64,000 bases of DNA, from assembly GCF_046127645.1 (NCBI RefSeq), contig NZ_CP175919.1, one strand, 5' to 3'. The DNA comes from Clostridium_F caseinilyticum. Lineage in GTDB: Bacteria; Bacillota; Clostridia; Clostridiales; Clostridiaceae. How positions within the stretch are numbered: the stretch's first letter is position 1; the number at the start of each line of letters is the position of its first letter. This document shows positions 44,938-51,690 of this stretch, one piece after another. The position numbers and the translations under genes are program-made. Under the pieces are notes generated by a model, which was given only the letters and a program-made list of their open reading frames with translations, was not told where the DNA came from and did no database searches.

Positions 44938-45016
44938 TTGAAACAACAACAAAACTTTGATATAATATCAGTAAACATAATAACTTAGCTTAATATAATT
45001 AAGCTGAAGTTTTTTA
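44938..45016 (+). ncRNA. Short rightward transcript: promoter plus immediate terminator
   Basis: TTGAAA (44938-44943), a 17-base spacer and TATAAT (44961-44966) form a good promoter. About 10 bases after the expected start, AACTTAGCTTA (44982-44992) pairs with TAAGCTGAAGTT (45000-45011), followed by TTTTTT. The predicted product is about 40-45 nt. It may be a tiny RNA or a promoter held off by a terminator. Confidence 0.45.
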
Positions 45017-45132
45017 ACCAGTTATTTACAAAATAATAGTAATAAGCGATAAAAACAAGGCAACATACAATAAAAATATGCTAAAGGGCAAATTGAATAG
45101 ACTTGTCCCCTAAGTTACAATTTAAATAGCTC

Positions 45133-45189
45133 GTACATTTTATTGTACTACTTCTATTATATAACCTCAATTTGGAAATTCGGTTATAT
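45133..45189. promoter_or_regulatory. Operator-like palindromes between repressor and early genes
   Basis: GTACA (45133-45137) with TGTAC (45144-45148), and ATATAACC (45159-45166) with GGTTATAT (45182-45189). On the minus strand the second contains a TATAAT. Probably repressor sites over the early leftward promoter. Confidence 0.45.
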
Positions 45190-45303
45190 CTTGTTAAATT
45201 TAGTGAAAATAATTGAATAGCTTACAATATATCCCTGAAACTTAACAAATGTTAGGTTTATTTGTGTTTTCTGCGTTTTTATATATTATTAGAATATTTA
45301 TAT

Positions 45304-45327
45304 CAAGAGTGTCCCTTTAAAACACTC
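45304..45327 (-). terminator. Terminator of the repressor gene
   Basis: AGAGTGT/ACACTCT stem starting at the stop codon, followed by an AT-rich stretch. Confidence 0.6.
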
Positions 45328-45983
45328 TATTCATTATGTTTTTCTATACAACAACCTCGCTTCTCATCAAACTCATAACACTGAAAAATCATTTCTAAAT
45401 CTCTTACTAATGGTCTCATATCGAATCCTTCCTCAATTTTAAATGATAATACTACTGCATTTAGAATTTCCATTAAGAAATCTGGCTCTACTTTTTTACT
45501 TTCTAAAATAGTTGTTATATAATCAAACACTCCAATTATTTTTCTATTTTCGTTAGCGTATTCTTTAATATGATCTGTTTTGTTATCAAAATCAAAGTTA
45601 ATTATTTTATAAATTACTTCCAAAAGTTCTTGCCTCTCAATTTCTATGTTTAATAAAGTAATCTCATTTTCAACAGATTGTTCGTAAACTTCTTCTTTAA
45701 ATTCACGTCTAATTGGATCAAAAACTCTATTAACTTTTTGAGAAGGGTTTTCATTTTTCAATTTAATTATTTTAATCTTTAATTCGTCACTTTTTTTAAT
45801 TTCTATATTGAAATAATCAATAGGAATTTTAAACTTTTCATTTAAATAACTCAAATATTTTTTAGGTATTTTTCTACTACCTTTAAACCACTGGTTTATG
45901 TTTTGTTTTTTTATACCTAATTCCTCAGCTAATTCTTGTTGTGTAAGATTGTATAAATTTAAAATATATTCTAATCCTATCAA
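45327..45983 (-). CDS. XRE-family phage repressor-like protein
   Basis: 218 aa from a TTG at 45981-45983 with AGAGGTGG 5 bases upstream. An N-terminal HTH (NLTQQELAEELGIKKQNIN, then QWFKGSRKIP) is followed by a C-terminal helical domain unlike the LexA-type peptidase: no Ser-Lys cleavage site is visible, so induction would not be by RecA-aided self-cleavage. Its promoter is nearly consensus and flanked by an inverted repeat (45997-46059), suggesting autoregulation. Confidence 0.75.
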   Translation of the reverse strand: MIGLEYILNLYNLTQQELAEELGIKKQNINQWFKGSRKIPKKYLSYLNEKFKIPIDYFNIEIKKSDELKIKIIKLKNENPSQKVNRVFDPIRREFKEEVYEQSVENEITLLNIEIERQELLEVIYKIINFDFDNKTDHIKEYANENRKIIGVFDYITTILESKKVEPDFLMEILNAVVLSFKIEEGFDMRPLVRDLEMIFQCYEFDEKRGCCIEKHNE

Positions 45984-45996
45984 ATAAACCACCTCT

Positions 45997-46059
45997 TTTG
46001 CTTGATTGTTAAGCTTATATTTTATATAATACGCTACTTTTGTTTTACTGTCAAGCAAA
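45997..46059 (-). promoter_or_regulatory. Repressor promoter flanked by a 9-bp inverted repeat
   Basis: Minus strand: TTGACA (46049-46054), 17-base spacer, TATTAT (46026-46031). TTTGCTTGA (45997-46005) and TCAAGCAAA (46051-46059) are exact inverted copies, one over the -35 and one downstream of the start. Confidence 0.75.
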
Positions 46060-46115
46060 CTGAGAAAATTTTATCCAGAAGTTTCTAAAATACATAATAT
46101 ATTGGCTAATATATG

Positions 46116-46283
46116 TTAAAAATTAATTTTCTTTAAATATTGTTGTAGATAATAATTACATTGTTCTTCTGTTTCCTTATCGTTATATGGAAAATCCTTA
46201 ATAGCTTTTATTAATCTTTCTATATCCATTTTCTCCTCTTCTTTTGCTTTTCTATATTCTGCTAAATTTATAACCTTACACAT
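46116..46283 (-). CDS. Small phage protein, 55 aa
   Basis: ATG at 46281-46283 with AGAAGGTG 6 bases upstream, overlapping the end of the 115-aa gene by 8 bases. Product: CKVINLAEYRKAKEEEKMD ... FPYNDKETEEQCNYYLQQY, helical and charged. Function unknown; same operon as the gene before it. Confidence 0.55.
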   Translation of the reverse strand: MCKVINLAEYRKAKEEEKMDIERLIKAIKDFPYNDKETEEQCNYYLQQYLKKINF

Positions 46284-46623
46284 ATCTTTCACCTTCTAAT
46301 ATTAATTGTTCTTCTTTGTTAATATAATGTAAGTTAATAGCTCCAACTAACGAATCCTCTTCCCAGTCTAATAATCCCTCTTTAGAAATGTTTAAGCTAT
46401 ATCCTTCTATAAATTCTTCATACTCACCTACCACAGCAACACCTATAATTACTATACTATTTTTTGTTTCTATTATATTTTTCTTATCTACTGTAGCAAT
46501 ATTATCGCTGATTAAAGATAATTTATTAGATTTTAGAAACCCTACCAAATGTTCTATTTTTTTTTCTCTTAATTTTTCCTCTCTCTTAGCGTTTCTTACT
46601 ATTTCATCTAAATAATCTACCAT
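46276..46623 (-). CDS. Phage protein of unknown function, 115 aa
   Basis: An N-terminal charged helix (DEIVRNAKREEKLREKKIEH), then a beta-rich part (SIVIIGVAVVGEYEEFIEGY). Transcribed from a near-consensus leftward promoter (46778-46806) that shares a palindrome with the rightward cargo promoter. It may take part in lysogeny control or cargo control, but no domain is recognised. Confidence 0.55.
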   Translation of the reverse strand: MVDYLDEIVRNAKREEKLREKKIEHLVGFLKSNKLSLISDNIATVDKKNIIETKNSIVIIGVAVVGEYEEFIEGYSLNISKEGLLDWEEDSLVGAINLHYINKEEQLILEGERYV

Positions 46624-46777
46624 TTTTTATTCCTCCATTCTTTTAATAATTTTGTATTCTACTTTATTATTCCATAGTTTTTAAATTTTTATAAAGTATA
46701 AATTGTAATATTATTTATTAAAATATAACTTATATGTTATATAAATCCTTTATTTCATTTATTCACCTTATATTTAT

Positions 46778-46846
46778 ATTATATACTTTACTTTTTATCA
46801 TGTCAACATGATAATTATTTACATTCAAAATATTTTTTTTTATAAT
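46778..46846. promoter_or_regulatory. Divergent consensus promoters sharing a palindromic operator
   Basis: Leftward: TTGACA (complement of 46801-46806), 17-base spacer, TATAAT (complement of 46778-46783). Rightward: TTTACA (46818-46823), 17-base spacer, TATAAT (46841-46846). Between and over the leftward -35 lies a palindrome 46795-46814 with arms TTATCATGT/ACATGATAA. A regulator bound here could switch between the two directions. Confidence 0.75.
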
Positions 46847-46896
46847 CCGCATGATATAATTATTATAATGAAATGTTTTTAATTGGAGGAAAGATT

Positions 46897-47100
46897 ATGA
46901 TTAAAGTAAAAGTTATGGATATATTAAATGAAAGAGAACGTAATATAAGATGGCTTTCTAAAAAATGTGATATAGGATACAATACAATGTATAATTTTGT
47001 CATGGGTAAGACTAATGCTGTAAGCTATAACATACTGGAAAAAGTATGTACTATTTTAGAAGTTGATATTGGCGATGTTTTAGAGGTAGTAAAAGGCTAG
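46897..47100 (+). CDS. Small Cro/CI-type HTH regulator of the cargo block
   Basis: 67 aa from the ATG at 46897 (TTGGAGGAAAG upstream). It is a YozG/Cro-like HTH (LNERERNIRWLSKKCDIGYN, TMYNFVMGKTNAVSYNILEKVC, VDIGDVLEVVKG). It is the first gene of the rightward block and has its own terminator, so it probably controls the divergent promoter region just upstream. Confidence 0.82.
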   Translation: MIKVKVMDILNERERNIRWLSKKCDIGYNTMYNFVMGKTNAVSYNILEKVCTILEVDIGDVLEVVKG

Positions 47101-47124
47101 GATTAAATTTCCTAGTCTTTTTTA
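47094..47124 (+). terminator. Terminator after the small HTH gene
   Basis: CTAGGA/TCCTAG stem around the stop codon followed by TCTTTTTTAT. The next gene must rely on read-through or on a promoter in 47125-47190, where a 20-base sequence is repeated (47134-47153 and 47168-47187). Confidence 0.8.
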
Positions 47125-47200
47125 TATAAAATGAATAAATAATTACAATTAAACACAATATAAAATAAATAAATAATTACAATTAAATGGAGGTATAAAA

Positions 47201-48649
47201 GTGAAAAAATATAATTTAGATTCTTTACTAGACAGATATGATAGCTTAGAAGATCAGAATGAAGAAAATATAAAAATAAAAATTGTATATCCACTCTTTG
47301 TTCTTCTAGGATACAATGAAGAAAATTTCCATTTTGAATATCCAACATATGAAGGTAGAAAAAAAGTAGACATTTCTATTTACAACAAAGATAGAAGTAA
47401 CTTCCTTTTTATTGAAGTTAAGAATGGTGAAAAAGATTTAACTGATAGGGATTGTATACAGTTAACCAATTATATGAATACACAAAATATAGAGTGGGGG
47501 GTATTAACCAATGGAAACTGTTATATTTTATTTAACAACTCTATAAGTGGAACCTCTACTGAAAAAGAAGTATTAAGATGTTATCTAAAACCACCTAGTA
47601 ATAGAACTTTTGTAAACGATTTATATGTAGCTAAATTTAATTCTAATAATATGCTGTGTCTTACTTATGATTTTTTATATCTAAATAAATGTACTTATTA
47701 TTTTAAAAATCTAGCTGAGTTTAAAAATTCTTTTAATAAAAAATATAATTCTAATGATAAAGGCTCTTTTAGGCAGTATAAAAGTATTTTATATGGTTTT
47801 ATTAACTATATAATTGATAAATATAAAAGTTATGATTTGAGCTTTATAAGTCCATATGCTTTAAATAATTTTTTATTAGAAGACATAAAAAAGAAAAAGA
47901 TTTCTAACCAAAGGTATACTGAGAGTATTGAAACTATTGTTAATAAATATAATTATATAAAAGGATTCTGTGAAACATTAAAAAACAATCGTCAGATACT
48001 TAGTAACCCTTTTGAAAATTTAAATGAAGAAAAAATATTATCTGATTTCTCTTTAAGCTCTAAAGAAAATAACTATAAACTATTAGAAGACGGGGAAATA
48101 ATAGAAATACTAAACTCTTATAAAAGCGAGAACAACTCACTTAGAAACTCACTTATATTTTTATTATTCTTGTATACTGGATTAGATATAAAAGAAATAA
48201 AAAATTTAAAAGATAATGATGTAAATATTAACTCTAAAGTTATTTATGTTAATAATCGTTCTATACCTTTGACTAATAATATTTTAGATTTATTAAAAAA
48301 ATATAAAAATTACAAAAAAATAAATAAAATAAACTGTGAATTTTTATTTTATAGTAAATATAGAGGAAAATATAACAAATTAAATGATGTATCCTTTAAT
48401 AGGATAATAAGTCTTCAGGCTTTTAAAACAAATTTAGATAGTGAAAGGAAAAAATTAATTACTCCATCTTTTATAAAAGAGTCTTTGATAAAAAAAATGT
48501 TTAAGAATGGTTTTACGATAGAAGAAATTAAATACTTAACTGGATTGTCTTTAACCTCTATTGGAAACTATATAACAGACAACGACATTGCTAATAAAGT
48601 TGAATTAAAAAATTTTTATAGAAGACATCCTTATAAAGCATTTTTTTAA
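47201..48649 (+). CDS. PD-(D/E)xK nuclease (HsdR_N-like) fused to a degenerate tyrosine-recombinase domain
   Basis: 482 aa, GTG start with GGAGG 7 bases upstream. Residues 1-130 match the type I restriction R-protein N-terminal nuclease: KKVDISIYNK (Asp57), FLFIEVKNG (Glu72-x-Lys74) and QLTNY (87-91, the QxxxY motif). Residues about 175-285 look like a core-binding SAM-like domain, and 295-465 follow the tyrosine-recombinase catalytic domain (NSLIFLLFLYTGLDIKEIKN). The catalytic set is lost: Arg I is Asp329, box II HxxR is Ser423/Lys426, the GH histidine is Leu449; a tyrosine remains at 457. Thus an active nuclease joined to a DNA-binding, recombination-dead module is predicted. Function unknown; phage-carried defence is one possibility. 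Confidence 0.7.
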   Translation: MKKYNLDSLLDRYDSLEDQNEENIKIKIVYPLFVLLGYNEENFHFEYPTYEGRKKVDISIYNKDRSNFLFIEVKNGEKDLTDRDCIQLTNYMNTQNIEWGVLTNGNCYILFNNSISGTSTEKEVLRCYLKPPSNRTFVNDLYVAKFNSNNMLCLTYDFLYLNKCTYYFKNLAEFKNSFNKKYNSNDKGSFRQYKSILYGFINYIIDKYKSYDLSFISPYALNNFLLEDIKKKKISNQRYTESIETIVNKYNYIKGFCETLKNNRQILSNPFENLNEEKILSDFSLSSKENNYKLLEDGEIIEILNSYKSENNSLRNSLIFLLFLYTGLDIKEIKNLKDNDVNINSKVIYVNNRSIPLTNNILDLLKKYKNYKKINKINCEFLFYSKYRGKYNKLNDVSFNRIISLQAFKTNLDSERKKLITPSFIKESLIKKMFKNGFTIEEIKYLTGLSLTSIGNYITDNDIANKVELKNFYRRHPYKAFF

Positions 48650-48670
48650 GATAATATAATATAAATAAAA

Positions 48671-48716
48671 GAAGTGTAAAGAATTAATGGTTTCTATACT
48701 TAATTCTTTACACTTC
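48671..48716. terminator. Bidirectional terminator
   Basis: A perfect 17-bp inverted repeat (48671-48687 with 48700-48716) between the converging fusion gene and metallophosphoesterase gene. Confidence 0.85.
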
Positions 48717-48720
48717 TCTT

Positions 48721-49413
48721 CTACTTTATTTTTATTATTTTTTCAAACACTAGCGTATGTTTAGCATCTATTTCGATATCCTCGTGGAAATGACCAAAAT
48801 ACCAATGTTTAAAATCAACTTTTCCCTCTATTATTTCAAGATATTCATTTACACCATCTTCTGGTTTAGGTTGAAATCCATATATTTTAGTTATATCTTT
48901 TAGCGCTGAACTAGAACAAGTATGAGTTATAATATAATCTACTTCATTGTTATGTTTTTCTAAATTAGCTAATCCTTCTGCCATTTCGTTAGAATCAGGA
49001 ATTTCTGCTTGCCACCAAGATATATTTTTGATTCTATTCTCTTTATCTGTAGAGCTAGCTCCACCCATAGTGAAGAATTTTAGTCCATTAATATTAAATA
49101 CCTGTCCTCTCATAAGGTGATATATACTATCGTTGATTTTACGAACTTTACCTTCGAATTTATATTCTATAGGAAATTTATATAATAAGTCAAAGTTTTC
49201 ATGGTTTCCGTCTACAAATAAAGTGGTAAAATTCTTTTTATGTAACCATTCTCTCCAATATAGCTCTTTCTCACTATTCTCCCAAACTCCACCAAAATCT
49301 CCGCATATGATAACATAATCATTTTTTATTAAATTCTTACAATCAGGAAAATTTAATTCATTTAATTTCGCTATGTCTATAGGAATATGAGTATCTCCTG
49401 TAATAAATATCAT
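48721..49413 (-). CDS. Calcineurin-like metallophosphoesterase
   Basis: 230 aa with all five family motifs: GDTH (6-9), GDFG, GNHE, a THT motif and GHFH near the C terminus, the ligand set for two metals. Phage enzymes of this family have varied reported activities (protein phosphatase, nuclease, nucleotide phosphodiesterase), and the substrate here cannot be told. Ribosome site GAGGAAATC. It is transcribed leftward, facing the cargo gene, from the structured non-coding region. Confidence 0.88.
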   Translation of the reverse strand: MIFITGDTHIPIDIAKLNELNFPDCKNLIKNDYVIICGDFGGVWENSEKELYWREWLHKKNFTTLFVDGNHENFDLLYKFPIEYKFEGKVRKINDSIYHLMRGQVFNINGLKFFTMGGASSTDKENRIKNISWWQAEIPDSNEMAEGLANLEKHNNEVDYIITHTCSSSALKDITKIYGFQPKPEDGVNEYLEIIEGKVDFKHWYFGHFHEDIEIDAKHTLVFEKIIKIK

Positions 49414-49553
49414 GATTTCCTCCTCAGATTTATAAATATTATTTCTTTATATATTTTAATATTAATATAAATTTGTTTAATTTCAAATACTTAATTGTTC
49501 ATCGTCAAGTTGTTGAATTAATTCATTATTTCCATTTTCATAGCATTTACATT

Positions 49554-49641
49554 ACCTACTGAGCCTAAAAACAGGTCGACCTCGGTATTAATTCCGAAGT
49601 CGAGTAAAAGATAAGCAAAACTAACAATCCCCTTCGTAGGT
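49554..49641. ncRNA. Candidate structured RNA (orientation unknown)
   Basis: A GC-rich island in AT-rich surroundings. ACCTAC (49554-49559) pairs with GTAGGT (49636-49641), extended by GAG/CTT. Inside, TCGACCTCGG (49576-49585) pairs with CCGAAGTCGA (49594-49603) over an 8-base loop, and CCT/AGG closes a small third hairpin. I could not match it to a known riboswitch or ribozyme consensus. Confidence 0.45.
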
Positions 49642-49767
49642 GAACGTTAATTTAGTATTAAATATAATTAATTATTTAGTTTTATTTATTTGTATATATT
49701 TGTTGTCTTATCTTCTCTTTATATATAATCCTTTCTGATACGACATTATTGAGATATACAAATAAAA

Positions 49768-49851
49768 AACAGTAATCTCTTATAAATATTTATATATTAA
49801 TATACATTTATAGTAAAATTAATATATAGATATTTGTAACAAATTACTGTT
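49768..49851. repeat. Long imperfect inverted repeat
   Basis: Arms of about 34 bases (49768-49802 and 49818-49851), best at AACAGTAAT/ATTACTGTT and the central ATTAATATATA stretch. It could form a long RNA hairpin or a cruciform. Confidence 0.5.
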
Positions 49852-49929
49852 ATTAATTAACAAATTAGTTTTTAATAATTTTATATAACACAAATAAACC
49901 TATCTCTTTATATTTTTTAAAAAATTTGG

Positions 49930-50009
49930 TATAATATAAATAGGTTTTAAAATTTAGCTATTTAGTTCGTTGCACTTGTGAGAGCCGCTAACTCTTGCAA
50001 GTGCTTTTA
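49930..50009 (+). ncRNA. Short rightward transcript: promoter plus strong terminator
   Basis: TATAAT at 49930-49935 with a weak -35 (TTTATA, 49907-49912, 17-base spacer). About 35 bases on, GCACTTG (49972-49978) pairs with CAAGTGC (49998-50004), with AGAG/CTCT inside, followed by TTTTACTTT. Predicted RNA of about 65 nt, antisense in direction to the phage operons. Confidence 0.45.
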
Positions 50010-50030
50010 CTTTAGTTAATTACCTAAATG

Positions 50031-50510
50031 TCAAATTAAACACTCAGATAAACTACCCTCTTTACCCAGTAACAAATCTTCTAACTTTTCAAAATCATAA
50101 TTTCTCTGGTCAAAATCATTGAATTTATCTTTTCTAGTTTTATCATTGTAATTATTTTTATATTTTGTATCGTTAGCTTTCTTTGTGGTTTTATCCTCTT
50201 TATGGCCATTCTTAGCTTGTTTTATTTTATCTATGCTTTGTTGTACCTTTTTCTTTAAAAGTGTATATATATTGCTTATACTGCCTCTTCTTCTTTTAGC
50301 TATATATCCTAAAGATACTAACTCTTTTATATACCTATTCACACTTCTGCATGAACGTCCAAGACTTACGGCGATATAACGGATGCTAGGGTATACTTCT
50401 GTTTTGTTACCATATGCAAGATGCTGAAGCAGCATATAGCAACGATAAGCACCGTCAGAAAGTCTTAAATTTGTAATATCAAAATTAGAGGTAATTGTAT
50501 AGTTAGTCAT
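50031..50510 (-). CDS. HTH protein coupled to the integrase gene
   Basis: 159 aa. The N-terminal 90 residues form a winged helix of the helix-turn-helix-36 type (LSDGAYRCYMLLQHLAYGNK, EVYPSIRYIAVSLGRSCRSV, YIKELVSLGYIAKRRRG); the rest is a lysine-rich, probably disordered tail. Its ATG overlaps the integrase stop by one base, so the two are translated together. It could be a replication accessory protein or an excision factor, as no other excisionase candidate is visible. Confidence 0.65.
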   Translation of the reverse strand: MTNYTITSNFDITNLRLSDGAYRCYMLLQHLAYGNKTEVYPSIRYIAVSLGRSCRSVNRYIKELVSLGYIAKRRRGSISNIYTLLKKKVQQSIDKIKQAKNGHKEDKTTKKANDTKYKNNYNDKTRKDKFNDFDQRNYDFEKLEDLLLGKEGSLSECLI

Positions 50511-51529
50511 TAATATTTACCTCCTCTTTGAATATTTTCTAATGGACTAAATCTTTGATATTTTTTTCTAAAGTCTTCGTCCATTAAATCTAAATACGTT
50601 TTTTCAGTCGTAGTAACAGATGAGTGACCTAGAATTCTACTTAGAGTATGAATATCAGAAGAAGCTAATAAAAACCTCCTAGCAAAGTTGTTTCTTAAGC
50701 CATGTGGAGTTATTTTTTTATTAATTTTAGCTCTCTTAACATATATTCTAAAATTTCTCTCAAAATTGCTTACACTTAATATTGTGTTAGTTCTATGTGT
50801 AGGAAACAGCAATTCTGTTTCTTGATATACATCTTTAAATCTAATCCAACGATGTAATAATCTTGACATCGTATTGCTATAAAAAACAACTCTATCTTTA
50901 CGTCCTTTATTAATTTCTGCTGGAATTAGAATAGTTTTTCTACTAAAATCAACATCATTTATTGTTAAATGTAATGTTTCATTTAATCTCATCCCAGTGT
51001 CCATGATTAAGTTAATGACAACATAGTCCCTATTTTCGTGAAATTTTGTTGTGTCTATTGATCTTATTAATTTTTTGAATTCTTCATCTGTTAATTGTTC
51101 TTTACTTTTTCTTTTAGTTTTTAAAAATTTACATTTAGATACTGTATTTTGTTTAATTATATGATTTTCGTCTAACCAATTAAAAAACACTTTAATATTC
51201 CTCAAATAATTATTTAATGTAGCATCTGATATTTGTTCTCCTAAATCACTTCTTTTATCAATATTAGCTTTAATCATACCATCTGTACTTGCAACAAAAC
51301 TATATTTACCCCTATTTCTTGTAAACATAATATATTCTTGTACAATTTCTTTATTAATTTTATTAATATCTATAATATCCTTTTCTTCTTCAAGATATCT
51401 CATGAATAAAACTAATGTTTGATTATATGATTTTATAGTTTTATTAGATAAATTTTTATAACTGCAGTATTCTAAAAAATCTTCAATTAAATCAATTATT
51501 TTCTTTTTTCTTTTTATAACTTTTGGCAA
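50510..51529 (-). CDS. int: Phage integrase, tyrosine recombinase family
   Basis: 339 aa from the TTG at 51527-51529, 8 bases after AGGAGGTG. N-terminal core-binding domain (KKIIDLIEDFLEYCSYKNLS ... ) and catalytic domain with intact residues: Arg in DTGMRLNETLHL, HGLRNNF (His, Arg), ILGHSS (His) and the nucleophile in KTYLDL. It catalyses insertion at the spo0A 3' end. It lies on the same strand as spo0A, 162 bases downstream of the spo0A stop, with no terminator seen between. Confidence 0.92.
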   Translation of the reverse strand: MPKVIKRKKKIIDLIEDFLEYCSYKNLSNKTIKSYNQTLVLFMRYLEEEKDIIDINKINKEIVQEYIMFTRNRGKYSFVASTDGMIKANIDKRSDLGEQISDATLNNYLRNIKVFFNWLDENHIIKQNTVSKCKFLKTKRKSKEQLTDEEFKKLIRSIDTTKFHENRDYVVINLIMDTGMRLNETLHLTINDVDFSRKTILIPAEINKGRKDRVVFYSNTMSRLLHRWIRFKDVYQETELLFPTHRTNTILSVSNFERNFRIYVKRAKINKKITPHGLRNNFARRFLLASSDIHTLSRILGHSSVTTTEKTYLDLMDEDFRKKYQRFSPLENIQRGGKY

Positions 51530-51690
51530 AAGAAAAACACCTCCTGTAATATTGGCACTTAAGCCAATGTACAAAAGGCGTTACTATACAATTTAATTTT
51601 AAATCTATTGATATAAACAATAAAATCCATAGCGATTTTTATAACGTTTATCGATATAGGATATCCAACAAACCCATCAACTAGGCTATT

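Larger units (their letters stand above)
49414..50030. other. 617-bp non-coding region near the integrase
   Basis: No ORF with a ribosome site. It contains a compact GC-rich structured element (49554-49641), a long AT-rich imperfect inverted repeat (49768-49851) and a plus-strand promoter/terminator pair (49930-50009), each listed separately. Confidence 0.6.

Noticed and set aside
45327..46058. Longer repressor start at 46058
   Set aside because: That start lies across the promoter and inverted repeat and has no ribosome site; the TTG at 45983 has AGAGGTGG at the right distance.
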